From Flavobacterium humi (lineage in GTDB: Bacteria > Bacteroidota > Bacteroidia > Flavobacteriales > Flavobacteriaceae), in the NCBI RefSeq assembly GCF_004745595.1, contig NZ_SRLH01000001.1, forward strand, positions 1 to 64,000: a stretch of 64,000 nucleotides of DNA, given 5' to 3'. Under the pieces are notes generated by a model that saw nothing but the letters and a program-made list of their open reading frames with translations, ran no database searches and had not been told where the DNA came from. The translations under genes and the position numbers were made by a program. Below, piece after piece: positions 27,201 to 35,657 of the stretch. How positions within the stretch are numbered: position 1 is the stretch's first letter; every line of letters starts with the position of its first letter.

Positions 27201-30018
27201 CCGGTGTTACTAACATCGCCGCATTACTAAATGGCAACGAAGCTCCCGAAGTACAGAATCCATTAGAAGTAGTTACGGTATACGAAACCCCAATGGTCAT
27301 TCCAGAAATAAGCCCGGTTGCATCTACCGTTGGCCCTGCCGGAGTAAAAGTATACGTATTGCCCGCACTGTAATTGCTGATCGTGCTCGTTCCTGTTGCA
27401 AAACAAGTAGGAGGCACTGAACTTATCGTCGGTACAGCTGGCGTTACCAAAATATCGGCATTGCTAAACGGCGCAGAAGCTCCAGAAGTACAAGTTCCAT
27501 TAGAAGAAGTTACGGTATACGAAACTCCTATGGTCATCCCGGAAATAAGCCCCGCAGCATTCACTGTTGGCCCTGTTGGGGAAAATGTATAGGTATTCCC
27601 AGCACTGTAATTGCTGATCGTACTAGATCCTGTTGCAAAACAAGTAGGAGGAACTGAACTTATTGTCGGAATTGCCGGTGTTACCAACATCGCGGCATTA
27701 CTAAACGGCGCAGAAGTTCCCGAAGTACAGCTTCCGTTGGAAGCGGTTACAGTATACGAGGTTCCAATGGTCATTCCTGAGATAAGACCGGTTGCATTCA
27801 CTGTTGGCCCAACCGGAGAGAAAATATAGGTGTTGCCCGCACTGTAATTGCTAATCGTACTGGTTCCTGTTGCAAAACAAGTAGGAGGCGTAGAAGTTAT
27901 TGTCGGAACTGCTGGTGTTATCAACATCGCAGCATTACTAAACGGCGCAGAAGCTCCCGAAGTACAGGTTCCATTGGAAGTAGTTACGGTATACGAAACC
28001 CCAATGCTCATTCCTGAGATAAGTCCTGCAGCATTCACTGTTGGCCCTGTTGGGGAAAAAGTATAGGTGTTGGATGCACTGTAATTGCTAATCGTACTGG
28101 TTCCCGTTGCAAAACAAGTTGGAGGAACCGAACTAATCGTTGGTACAGCTGGTGTTACCAACATCGCGGCATTGCTAAACGCCGCAGAAGCTCCCGAGGT
28201 ACAGCTTCCGTTGGAAGCGGTTACAGTATACGAGGTTCCAATGGTCATTCCTGAGATAAGACCGGTTGCATTTACTGTTGGTCCAACCGGAGAGAAAGTA
28301 TAGGTGTTGGAAGCACTGTAATTACTAATCGTACTTGATCCTGTTGCAAAACATGTAGGAGGTGTAGAACTAATCGTTGGCACAGCTGGTGTTACGAGCA
28401 TAGCCGCATTACTAAACGGTGCGGATGTTGCTGCAGCACAAATGGCATTTGCCGCTACCGTTACAGTATAGGAAGTCCCGATAACCATTCCGGAAATAAG
28501 GCCCGAGGCATTAATTGTTGGGCCTGCGGGAGAAAAAGTATACGTGTTGGAAGCACTGTAATTGCTAATGGTACTCGTTCCGGCTGCAAGGCAAGTAGGA
28601 GGCGTAGTACTTATCGTTGGAATTACCGGAGTGCTGTTTACAGTTACCGTAGCTGTAGCCGTTGCGGTACAGCCATTTGCTCCCGTTACGGTTACCGTAT
28701 AGGTTGTCGTGCTAAGGGGTGTAGCAACAGGATTAGGGATATTAGGGTCACTCAATCCTGCAGCCGGGCTCCAGGAATACGTTACTCCTCCGGTGGCAAC
28801 TAATGTAACACTTGGTGAAGCACAATTCGTGGTTGCAGTATTGGGTGTTACACTGGCGGTGACCGGTGTCAATATATCAAAAATGGTAAATGGGTCTGAT
28901 GGACTGAAAGTAAAATTGATATCAATCATATGCAAGGCTACTGTATACGTTTCACCATAATGTAACCCGGTAATCACTCCTCCCATGCCAACTGAAACAT
29001 AATTAACAGGATTACCGCCAGAATCATAAAATATATAACTGATATTGGGATCGTCCAAATAATTATCTATAGTAGCGGTGCCAGCAGCACTACAGCTTGG
29101 ATTTGTGGTAACCACTACAGGATTAACAACTCTTCCACAGCCAAATCCGTCATTACTGCTTGACGAACCTGATGGTAGCATCCATGTAATACTTGTTGTT
29201 CCTGATTCCACATTCGGAACGACATACACATTTCCGGTATTGTTGTTAAAAGCAAATAAAGTCCCACTTTCATCTACCCAAATAGCACCAAAATCATTGC
29301 CGGAAAAATCATTGCTTGCACTTGGATTTGTAAGATTTAAATTTCTGGTGGTAAGATTGTTTGTAGCTTGGTCAATAATGACTAAACGACAGCTTGTAGC
29401 CGAAATGCCCTTCATTCCATAATATGCTCCTGACGCTGCGAGTGGACTTTTGTAATAAGCGTAATCAAAACATCTATTAAGATTAAGGTTAGTGCCATTT
29501 ACGATATAACTAGTAAGTCCGGCAGTGGCAACCTGGCCTGTAAAAACTACATTTACCGCATTGAACCGTGCTAAGTTATCACCATTCTGATCCCTGACAT
29601 ATATATAATCATCTACGGAAAACAAATTGTCATAAATACTGATACCGCCCGACCCCGTAAGATCAATTACACCAACATAGGCAAAATTATTGGCCGGATC
29701 AAAAACCCTGATATCCCTGGACGAATGATTCCCATCTCCCCGAATATACAACAATCCTGTGCTGGTATTAAATGCCGAGGCTGCTCCAGAGGCAAAATCA
29801 AGGCCTGTTGTAAGGCTTTGTATGTTTATAAAGCTTCGGCTGGGAAAATCATACTCATAAACATCCACATGCCCGTCATTTCCATCTGGAGCTCCTTTGG
29901 TCTGATACAATGAATTAAGCCCTGCACAATTCTGCGCTCCTAAATGAGAAGTTGAAAAAAAGACAAGGAGTAAAAATATATGCTTAAAATTAAGTCTTTT
30001 GGGTGTAAAATTTTCCAT
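24253..30018 (-). CDS. Giant repeat surface protein, T9SS type B cargo
   Basis: A 1921-aa secreted protein. An N-terminal signal (FKHIFLLLVFFSTSHLGAQ) is followed by a propeller-like region (residues 30-300), an Ig-like segment (around 390-460, GGVTYSWSPAAGLSDPN), and sixteen tandem repeats of about 79 aa (about 465-1730). Each repeat has the pattern PPTCFATG, STISNYSA, NTYTFSP, GLISGMTIG, SYTVTTSNG and CTSGASAPFSNA. It ends in a type B sorting domain (GLNDFFNIEALDAF, VQIYNRWGVLVFER, LPEGTYYYIINY). It is probably an adhesin or surface filament secreted with the help of the adjacent PorP/SprF protein. The two conserved Cys per repeat suggest disulfides. It is first in a three-gene run. Confidence 0.92.
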   Translation of the reverse strand: MENFTPKRLNFKHIFLLLVFFSTSHLGAQNCAGLNSLYQTKGAPDGNDGHVDVYEYDFPSRSFINIQSLTTGLDFASGAASAFNTSTGLLYIRGDGNHSSRDIRVFDPANNFAYVGVIDLTGSGGISIYDNLFSVDDYIYVRDQNGDNLARFNAVNVVFTGQVATAGLTSYIVNGTNLNLNRCFDYAYYKSPLAASGAYYGMKGISATSCRLVIIDQATNNLTTRNLNLTNPSASNDFSGNDFGAIWVDESGTLFAFNNNTGNVYVVPNVESGTTSITWMLPSGSSSSNDGFGCGRVVNPVVVTTNPSCSAAGTATIDNYLDDPNISYIFYDSGGNPVNYVSVGMGGVITGLHYGETYTVALHMIDINFTFSPSDPFTIFDILTPVTASVTPNTATTNCASPSVTLVATGGVTYSWSPAAGLSDPNIPNPVATPLSTTTYTVTVTGANGCTATATATVTVNSTPVIPTISTTPPTCLAAGTSTISNYSASNTYTFSPAGPTINASGLISGMVIGTSYTVTVAANAICAAATSAPFSNAAMLVTPAVPTISSTPPTCFATGSSTISNYSASNTYTFSPVGPTVNATGLISGMTIGTSYTVTASNGSCTSGASAAFSNAAMLVTPAVPTISSVPPTCFATGTSTISNYSASNTYTFSPTGPTVNAAGLISGMSIGVSYTVTTSNGTCTSGASAPFSNAAMLITPAVPTITSTPPTCFATGTSTISNYSAGNTYIFSPVGPTVNATGLISGMTIGTSYTVTASNGSCTSGTSAPFSNAAMLVTPAIPTISSVPPTCFATGSSTISNYSAGNTYTFSPTGPTVNAAGLISGMTIGVSYTVTSSNGTCTSGASAPFSNADILVTPAVPTISSVPPTCFATGTSTISNYSAGNTYTFTPAGPTVDATGLISGMTIGVSYTVTTSNGFCTSGASLPFSNAAMLVTPAIPTISSTLPTCFVAGTSTINNYSASNAYTFTPVGPTVDATGLISGMIIGTVYTVTSSNGTCTSGASAPFSNAAMLVTPAIPTITSTPPTCFATGSSTISNYSASNTYTFSPVGPTVNAAGLISGMTIGVSYTVTTSNGFCTSGASAPFNNAAMLVTPAIPTISTTPPTCFATGSSTISNYNASNTYTFTPAGPTVNAAGLISGMTIGVSYTVTSSNGTCTSGASAPFSNADILVTPAVPTISSVPPTCFATGSSTISNYSAGNTYTFSPTGPTVNAAGLISGMTIGVSYTVTTSNGFCTSGASAPFSNAAILVTPAIPTISSTLPTCFVAGSSTISNYSASNTYTFSPVGPTVDATGLISGMTIGISYTVTTSNGSCTSGASASFSNADILVTPAVPTISSTPPTCFATGSSTISNYSAGNTYTFSPTGPTVNATGLISGMTIGVSYTVTTSNGSCTSGASAPFSNAAMLVTPAIPTISSTLPTCFVAGSSTISNYNASNTYTFTPVGPTVDATGLISGMTIGVSYAVTTSNGTCTSGASAPFSNADILVTPAIPTISSVPPTCFATGSSTISNYSAGNTYTFTPAGPTVDATGLISGMTIGVSYTVTTSNGFCTSGASLPFSNASMLVTPAIPTISTTPPTCFVTGTSTISNYNASNTYMFTPVGPTVDAVGGISGMIIGMVYTVTTSNGSCTSGASAPFSNAAMLVTPAIPTISSVPPTCFAPGTSAIGNYSASNTYTFTPTGPTVNTTGLISGMTIGVSYSVITSNGTCTSGASAPFSNADVLATPSAPITDATTQPICPSTTGSVVLSGLPSGNWTINPGGITGNTPTVEVTDLQPGTYNFTVTNDSGCTSTPSADVVIINVICPECEEINKIKVFNAVSPGIVDGLNDFFNIEALDAFDCYPTNTVQIYNRWGVLVFERNQYTNDTTRGFVGISEGRTTVSRNEKLPEGTYYYIINYTDKRANAFHLTGFLELKWN
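24834..28629 (-). repeat. 16 tandem 237-bp repeats within the adhesin gene
   Basis: Period 237 bp (79 codons) across about 3.8 kb. Most copies are highly alike; only the first (near 28.4-28.6 kb, with VAANAICAAATSAPF) and the last are divergent. The ends diverge more than the middle, as expected if the copies are homogenised by recombination. Open frames on the plus strand here are antisense shadows of the repeat. Confidence 0.9.
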
Positions 30019-30390
30019 ATATTAAATCTGTTTTTGATAAATAATCATCTCGGTTCCACTATAGTTTTTTAGTCGTATTCTAAAATTTCCACGTTTTGCA
30101 AAACAACTGTGTTGGCCTTCTTGGTACTTCAAAATTAGGCTCAAGATTATTTTTTAGCCCCTTTTTTTGTAGGAGATTAGTACCTGTTTATAAAATGAGA
30201 CTACTCCTTTTTTACCCCGGTGGGCTGTTTTTACGGAAGAGGAATGAAAGACGGCCAAAAAACGGCAGGTTGGAAAATAAACTACAACACAATACAATTG
30301 ATTTTGCCGTTATAGGAAAGTAAGGTTGCACCGTTTGATTCTAAAAAAAGAAACCAATTCGTTATTTTTGCCTGTCGAAATTACAGCGTC
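30019..30390. other. Divergent intergenic region, adhesin / DNA glycosylase
   Basis: 372 bases between divergent genes. No coding frame is supported; the small plus-strand frame at 30096-30323 is Arg/Leu-rich with no family match. A promoter-like -7 box for the downstream gene lies at 30363. Confidence 0.5.
30334..30370 (+). promoter_or_regulatory. Putative promoter for the DNA glycosylase gene
   Basis: -7 box TATTTTTG at 30363-30370 fits TAnnTTTG; a TTTG at 30334-30337 could be the -33 box, though the 25-base gap is slightly long. Confidence 0.4.
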
Positions 30391-30870
30391 ATGAAGATTT
30401 TTTCTTTTCCGCCCATTGCAGATGCCTATTCAACTGTATTGATACTGGGAACCATGCCGGGGATACAATCCATCCGGCTCAATGAATATTACGGCCACCC
30501 CAGGAACCATTTCTGGAAACTGGTCAGTTCGGTTTTTGAAGAACCGTTCCCAGCCGATTACGATCAGAAGAAAGCCATGCTGCTCCGGAACCGCCTGGCT
30601 TTATGGGATACACTGCAGGCCTGCGAGCGCGAAGGCAGCCTGGATAGTGCCATTGTAAAGGAAGTGCCTAATGACCTTGCCTCGTTCCTTGACAATCATC
30701 CTGGCATTGAAAGCCTTTTTTTCAACGGGCAAAAAGCCGCCGCTTTTTATAAAAAATACATTGGCCTTACTGAAAAATATACCTTTGTAACCTTGCCTTC
30801 CACAAGCCCGGCAAACGCCGGAATGACTTTTGAAAACAAGTTGGAACACTGGAAGAAAATAGTATTGTAA
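30391..30870 (+). CDS. Hypoxanthine/uracil-type DNA glycosylase (UDG superfamily, family 6-like)
   Basis: A 159-aa base-excision repair enzyme. UDG-superfamily motifs are the N-terminal active-site loop (LILGTMPGIQS), the following YYGHPRNHFWKL, and the C-terminal loop FVTLPSTSPANAG. GTMPG plus STSPAN fits the hypoxanthine-DNA glycosylase group, which removes deaminated adenine from DNA. The protein is compact and complete for this family. It is a stand-alone gene convergent with the AraC regulator gene. Confidence 0.87.
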   Translation: MKIFSFPPIADAYSTVLILGTMPGIQSIRLNEYYGHPRNHFWKLVSSVFEEPFPADYDQKKAMLLRNRLALWDTLQACEREGSLDSAIVKEVPNDLASFLDNHPGIESLFFNGQKAAAFYKKYIGLTEKYTFVTLPSTSPANAGMTFENKLEHWKKIVL

Positions 30871-30893
30871 CGGTTTCCGGCAGCAGAAAAAGG

Positions 30894-32081
30894 CTAGTCT
30901 GTTTTTGGCGGGCGGTTTCCTTCCTCTTTTTTCCTGAAATATTCAGAAGGCGTTTCCCCCGTGGCAATTTTAAAAGCCTTGAAAAAAGTGTTCCTGGAAT
31001 TGAATCCGGCTTCATTTCCGATACCTTCAAGCGAAAATTGCGACCATTCCGGGTCATACCGGTGTTGGATGATATAGGCTACCCGGCAATTGTTGATGAA
31101 ACTTTTATAATTGATGCAAAACTCCTTATTGATAACATAAGACAGGTGGTGCAACGGGATTCCTAAATCATTGGACAGATCTCCCAGCGAGTAATTCTTG
31201 ATCAGGAAAATCTTCTCATTCTGGATAAACGATTCGATTTTTTCCTTGTACTCCTTTACCTTCACAGGCGATAATTCAAAATTTTTGGAAAGCATTTCTT
31301 CCTCTTTTTCCCGTTTAAGGGTATCGGTATTACTGAAATGGCTTAATCCGTACAATATCTTTGGCTTGAACATAAGAAGGATGATGCAGGTCAGGATAAA
31401 AAATACCGGATGTATAACCGAAAATTTAAGGTAAGCATAGTTGCTAAAAAGGAACAGGCCGCTCAGGGAGATCAGCAATGATATTACATGGATGCCCGTA
31501 AGCCTTGTAATCCAGTACCAAATATGGTTGTTGCGGATAATCCACAAAGGGTTTTTTTTATGGAACCGCAGCAATGTGACAATGGTCAGGACAATGTACA
31601 GGCACCACAATCCGGTTTTCAGCAGCACATGGGCATCCATCGGTAACATAAAAACACCCTGGCCCGGCAGATAGTTGGGATACAGCAGGTATAGCGTTAA
31701 GAAATGCTGCTTTTCCTGGACCGGAAGCAGGTAAAAAGGAATGAGCTCAATGCAATGCAGCAAGGCAGGTGCAAAATGAAGGAGATCCCATTTGCTGATC
31801 CTTTTGGCCCTTTGCAGTACCGATTTGACATATAAATACAACAGTGCCCCCGGAAGGAAATCAATCGGGAAGCTTGTAACCCAAAGATAGGCATGCTCAA
31901 GCAGCGGCACTTTTCCTTGGAAAAAAGTCCAGGACCCGATGACCATAATGCAGGAAATCAGGCAGAGCAGTACCAGGATTTTGTAATACAAATGAAATTT
32001 GTTCTGAAGGACAATAATCAGGACGCACAACAAACTCATTAAACAACTGAAGTAACAAAAGGTTAATAGGATGGTATTCAT
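30894..32081 (-). CDS. Membrane-bound AraC-family transcriptional regulator
   Basis: A 395-aa protein with about seven N-terminal transmembrane helices (residues 1-235, for example LLCVLIIVLQ, FLPGALLYLYVKSVL, LISLSGLFLF). A cytoplasmic linker and an AraC-type double helix-turn-helix follow at about 285-385: YSLGDLSNDLGIPLHHLSYVIN, then FSLEGIGNEAGFNSRNTFFKAFKIATGETPSEYFR over the second helix pair. This architecture is common in Bacteroidota and should link a membrane signal to gene control. Target and ligand are unknown. Downstream of its start lies a 445-base gene-free gap. Confidence 0.9.
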   Translation of the reverse strand: MNTILLTFCYFSCLMSLLCVLIIVLQNKFHLYYKILVLLCLISCIMVIGSWTFFQGKVPLLEHAYLWVTSFPIDFLPGALLYLYVKSVLQRAKRISKWDLLHFAPALLHCIELIPFYLLPVQEKQHFLTLYLLYPNYLPGQGVFMLPMDAHVLLKTGLWCLYIVLTIVTLLRFHKKNPLWIIRNNHIWYWITRLTGIHVISLLISLSGLFLFSNYAYLKFSVIHPVFFILTCIILLMFKPKILYGLSHFSNTDTLKREKEEEMLSKNFELSPVKVKEYKEKIESFIQNEKIFLIKNYSLGDLSNDLGIPLHHLSYVINKEFCINYKSFINNCRVAYIIQHRYDPEWSQFSLEGIGNEAGFNSRNTFFKAFKIATGETPSEYFRKKEEGNRPPKTD

Positions 32082-32526
32082 TATCTGGTGTTGTGAAGAT
32101 TTGCTGTTTTGACGTTTAGAAAAAAAGCACAGGAATTATATCCCGTATTTTCAGATTTGCCGGTGGGAAAGCACAGGAACTTCCGGATACGGATTTTCCA
32201 TATATAATTGGGGTGGCATCGAAATGATTATTTTCAATCTGAACCATAGAGGATTTCTACAATTGGCTATGCTGTTTAGTATTGGCGTAGGTTGTAAAAA
32301 GGAATTGGGGTTTCCGTTGCGAATATAAACTTTCTTTGTAAAAAAAAACGCGCTGTATTTGTTAAAAAAAAGAGGTTTTTTTGGGTGGAAGCTTAATTGT
32401 AATCAGATGAAAAAACAATACATTCATTTTCGGTAAATTGGAATTTAATATAATCGAATTGTGTTCCGAAATTAAATTATCCTGTATGCTTGCTCCATTT
32501 TAACGGTATCTTCTGGAGTGGGTGTT
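32082..32526. other. Gene-free region
   Basis: 445 bases between the AraC gene start and the lipoprotein stop. I see no coding frame or clear terminator. A 12-base direct repeat AAAGCACAGGAA occurs at 32124 and 32168, 44 bases apart, of unknown meaning. Confidence 0.5.
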
Positions 32527-33087
32527 TTATCTTGAAGAGGATTCAGACTTAAATGAATTGATAATCCCTTCCATTTTTCCAATCAATTTATCCTTGTAAT
32601 GAATATTAGTCCAGGACATTATTTGATATAAGTTCTTATTATCCTCAAGTAATGCATACCTGAAAAATACATTTTTACCATTGCCTAAATCTTTTCCACT
32701 CATGGAGAAAACAATTGCATTGCAGGAGTTGATTTTAGTAGTGCCAAAATCGTTGATTTTTAAATCTTTATAAATTTCATCAAAATGATTCGTAACAACT
32801 TTGTAGTATCCAAATAAACTAGGTGTTGCATGATGGACTTTTAACCTGATTGCATTTTCGAAACTTTCTTTAGTCTCTTCTAATACAATAAAATACAAAT
32901 CTTCTTCTACTTTTTGGAACTGTACTTTAGCCAACTCATTCAGAGTATAGGCTCTTTCCATGTCATTTGGAACTTCCAACGAATAATTTTCTGTGAGGAT
33001 TGTTTCATTTTCTGCTTTGTTTTCAGAATGTTTGCAGGAGGAAATAAATACTAGTAATATTCCTAAAATATAATTTTTGACTGCCAT
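32527..33087 (-). CDS. Hypothetical lipoprotein
   Basis: A 186-aa protein with a lipoprotein signal (MAVKNYILGILLVFISSC, Cys at 18). The mature part is a mixed alpha/beta domain with NYSLEVPNDMERAYTLNELA, LKVHHATPSLFGYYKVVTN and FFRYALLEDNKNLYQIMSWT. This resembles small PsbP- or DUF1795-like lipoproteins with a role in stress or transport, but I cannot assign it. ATG 33087 is preferred over the far upstream start at 33153 because the signal peptide begins there. Confidence 0.72.
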   Translation of the reverse strand: MAVKNYILGILLVFISSCKHSENKAENETILTENYSLEVPNDMERAYTLNELAKVQFQKVEEDLYFIVLEETKESFENAIRLKVHHATPSLFGYYKVVTNHFDEIYKDLKINDFGTTKINSCNAIVFSMSGKDLGNGKNVFFRYALLEDNKNLYQIMSWTNIHYKDKLIGKMEGIINSFKSESSSR

Positions 33088-33179
33088 GATACAGCGGTTC
33101 GTTTTAGTGGATTCCTGCCAAAGATAGGCCTTTTCGCGAAATACGCTACGCAAGCAACTGTTACCAATAACAAAAACTT

Positions 33180-33935
33180 CTATTGCACTTTAAACAACCC
33201 TATCGTATAATCAAGCAATTTTTGATCCCCATAATCGCCATGCCCCGGGATAATGATTTTGGCATTCGGGTATTCCACCTTGAGTTTTTCAACCGTATTG
33301 GACCATTCGGAGACATTTGCATCGCCTAAATACCCTTTAGAGGCATCTATGGCTTTTATCAAACAACCGCCAAAAAGTATGTTTTCTTTAGGGAAATACC
33401 CAACCACATTGTCTTTCGTATGCCCTTCTCCAAAAAACTTCACAATGACTTTTTCACGGCCAATTTTTAAGTGTAACGAATCATTGAAACTGTTTTCAGG
33501 AACTGTAAAATGATGTTCCTTGGCTAGCGTAATGGTTTTATAATAAGCATAAGAAGGGACATTGTTTTTATGGAAAGCGCCCAAACCACCCAAACAATCA
33601 TCGTGGAAATGCGTCGGGATGATGGCTTTGATCTTGCAATGCAATGTATCTTTTAACCACGCTATCAATAGTTCCGAACTTTTGTCGGTTGTTGGCGTAT
33701 CGAAAACAATAACCTCATTATTGTCCTTCACAATTAATCCGTTGCAGGGAACATTCCCAAAATCATCCGTTTGCATGTATGAGGTATGCTCAAAAGCATT
33801 TTCGGCAATTTGAGTGATAATCAAATCCTGGGATGTATACACTTCCTTCGCCTTGAATGCCTCTTTTTTCTGCGAATGGCAGCTTGTGGCTGTTATGGAG
33901 ATGATGATTAGTAAAATGGAGGTGATGTTTTTCAT
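33180..33935 (-). CDS. Subclass B1 metallo-beta-lactamase-like protein
   Basis: A 251-aa exported protein of the metallo-beta-lactamase fold with every zinc ligand of subclass B1. Zn1 ligands are H109, H111 (THFHDDCLGG) and H172 (EGHTKDN); Zn2 ligands are D113, C191 (FGGCLIKA) and H232 (PGHGDYGD). B1 enzymes hydrolyse penicillins, cephalosporins and carbapenems in the periplasm and are often intrinsic in Flavobacteriaceae. The N-terminus (IISITATSCHS) looks like a lipoprotein signal with Cys at 19, so the enzyme may be membrane anchored. No mobile element flanks it, so it is probably chromosomal and resident. Activity on a given drug is not shown by sequence. Confidence 0.92.
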   Translation of the reverse strand: MKNITSILLIIISITATSCHSQKKEAFKAKEVYTSQDLIITQIAENAFEHTSYMQTDDFGNVPCNGLIVKDNNEVIVFDTPTTDKSSELLIAWLKDTLHCKIKAIIPTHFHDDCLGGLGAFHKNNVPSYAYYKTITLAKEHHFTVPENSFNDSLHLKIGREKVIVKFFGEGHTKDNVVGYFPKENILFGGCLIKAIDASKGYLGDANVSEWSNTVEKLKVEYPNAKIIIPGHGDYGDQKLLDYTIGLFKVQ

Positions 33936-33963
33936 TTTGGGTATTGTTTATTATCAGCCGTCA

Positions 33964-34344
33964 CTAATTGAACATACTAAATTTTATTTTTTCTTCCAGT
34001 TCTTTTATTGAAATGGAGTCCTTTATTTCTGAAGAAAAATCCACAATGATATCATTCGGGTTCTCTTCGTCATATTTCATAGAAAAATACTTGTTTACTT
34101 TATCCTCACGGCCTTTAGGGCATCCGCCTGCGCTTGTTCTATATTTTTTACCGTCAATATAATACTTTACAAAAGCTACGCTGCTTTTCCCACGCTGTTC
34201 GCACAGGGTAAGTTTGCAAATTGTACTTTTACCATTATTTAGAATCTTATTGTAGTGTGAATTTTCTTTAAACCAAAAAATTACCGCAAATACAATCATC
34301 GATAAAATGATAAGTTTATAAAAGTTTTCCTCTTTCACTGACAA
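33964..34344 (-). CDS. Small single-pass membrane protein, hypothetical
   Basis: A 126-aa protein with one N-terminal membrane helix (FYKLIILSMIVFAVIFWF). A soluble domain follows with CKLTLCEQRGKSSVAFVKYYIDGKKYRTSAGGC, then YFSMKYDEENPNDIIVDF. The layout resembles a family of flavobacterial small membrane proteins of unknown function. It lies 28 bases upstream of the beta-lactamase start on the same strand and may share a transcript. Confidence 0.7.
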   Translation of the reverse strand: MSVKEENFYKLIILSMIVFAVIFWFKENSHYNKILNNGKSTICKLTLCEQRGKSSVAFVKYYIDGKKYRTSAGGCPKGREDKVNKYFSMKYDEENPNDIIVDFSSEIKDSISIKELEEKIKFSMFN

Positions 34345-34555
34345 TTGGTTTTATTTTTTAATTCTATTTGTTTACTGTATTGGGTAAATCTTTTTCAGTA
34401 TATTCAAAACTATCTTTTTTTTTGTTTTTGAGTTGAATTTCTATTTAAGTAGTATTGAAACTAATGGGCTGATTATTTTCTGTAAAGATAAAATTTTTCG
34501 TGAAGGAGAGCGTGAAGTTAAAAGTAAATGAGTCAAACTGCTGTTGTGTAAAGCT
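34345..34555. other. Gene-free spacer
   Basis: About 210 AT-rich bases with no supported coding frame, between the small membrane protein start and the frameshifted gene stop. Confidence 0.4.
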
Positions 34556-34938
34556 TTAATATTTCGTTTTAAGCTTTTCAATAAATACTTTTGCTTCATT
34601 TTCATTCATTCGAAGCGCTATCTTATCAGCTTCGTGATTAATTCTATCCTCGTCGAAAACGTATAAATCTTTATAAATGAAATCAGATAATGAATGCATG
34701 AAGGTTGAAGGAGTATTTTCGATTTGTCTGTAAAAAGCTTGTATGACTTCATATTCTATAAATGCCTTTTTTTGAATTCTTTTATTGCGGTTATCCTTGA
34801 ATCATCTTTAATGTTGTCTGAATGTTTGAAACTATTGTTAAGATTTTGTAATTCATTTATTTCAACGTAATATTTCACCTTTTTGATGTTAATATTTTTT
34901 TCTTTTAAAAATTCCGAAACAAATTCCCATTTAAACAT
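34556..34938 (-). pseudogene. Hypothetical gene broken by a frameshift in an A7 run
   Basis: The minus-strand frame from ATG 34938 (MFKWEFVSEFLKEKN) stops after 60 aa at HL. Just before the stop is a run of seven A's. Adding one A puts translation into the next frame, which stays open for a further 70 codons (AFIEYEVIQAFYRQIENT to IEKLKTKY) to a stop at 34556-34558. The joined product would be about 127 aa. This may be a real mutation, a sequencing error, or a site of transcriptional slippage. I do not recognise the protein; composition is Glu/Lys/Asn-rich and AT-rich like small immunity or orphan genes. Confidence 0.6.
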
Positions 34939-35149
34939 TTTACTTTTGGAAACCCCGTTCTTTTACTTTCTCCTAAAAAAGATTAAGCTTCTTTATTTTT
35001 TCTATTCCAAAATACAATATAAAACTAATTCAATCTCAAGTGCCATTATTACAATGCCTAAAAACATTAGATACCTAATAGATTTAATATGCCAAATATT
35101 CAATTCATTCTCAAATGCATGTAGTATAAAATTATGCAGAAATACCGAC

Positions 35150-35179
35150 GTTTAGTATGGTTTTAATATCATAGTTTTG
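35150..35179 (+). promoter_or_regulatory. Putative promoter for the RHS locus
   Basis: -7 box TAGTTTTG at 35172-35179 fits the Bacteroidota consensus TAnnTTTG; a weak -33-like TTTA lies about 19 bases upstream. It is 22 bases before the first gene of the locus. Confidence 0.45.
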
Positions 35180-35201
35180 CGCCCAAATTAAAAAAATAGA
35201 A

Positions 35202-35648
35202 ATGGGTAAATTTATTACTTTGTTAGTACTGCTAACCAGCAGTATGGGGTTTTCACAAAAATTAAGCTTTGACTATGACGCAGCAGGGAATCAAATTTTA
35301 AGGCAGTTATGTACTAATTGTCATTCAAAAAATTCAAATGGCCCATCAAAAGAGATTGCGGATATAAAAGAAGAAGATCTGCAAAAATTTTACCCTGAAG
35401 ATGTGATTTCCTATTATCCCAATCCCGTAAAAGAGCAATTATATCTTAAATGGGAATTGATAAACAACAACAAAATGAATACTATTCAACTGTATGCATT
35501 GAGCGGCCAATTACTAAAACTGTATGACAAATTAGAAAATACAGATAATTATACAATGTCTTTCCAGAATTTGCCGCAGGGCCTATATACCTTATTGTTA
35601 TCCTATACCAATGGAGAACAGAAATCAATTAAAATTATAAAGGAATAA
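35202..35648 (+). CDS. Small T9SS type A sorting domain protein linked to RHS
   Basis: A 148-aa exported protein (signal ends near SSMGFSQ). It begins with a single YD-like fragment, FDYDAAGNQILRQLCTNC, which is also how RHS repeats look. A type A T9SS sorting domain follows: VISYYPNPVKEQLYLKWE, IQLYALSGQLLK, LPQGLYTLLLSY and the basic tail KSIKIIKE. Such mini-proteins commonly precede RHS genes in flavobacteria. It may guide or anchor the RHS product next door, 9 bases downstream, but that is inference. Confidence 0.82.
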   Translation: MGKFITLLVLLTSSMGFSQKLSFDYDAAGNQILRQLCTNCHSKNSNGPSKEIADIKEEDLQKFYPEDVISYYPNPVKEQLYLKWELINNNKMNTIQLYALSGQLLKLYDKLENTDNYTMSFQNLPQGLYTLLLSYTNGEQKSIKIIKE

Positions 35649-35657
35649 ATACCTCCC

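Noticed and set aside
24421..28960. Many plus-strand open frames of 72-88 aa at 237-base spacing
   Set aside because: They are antisense shadows of the tandem repeats in the adhesin gene and repeat with the same period.
34883..35155. 90-aa plus-strand frame before the RHS locus
   Set aside because: Phe/Lys/Ile-rich AT-driven composition, no start context, and it overlaps the frameshifted gene.
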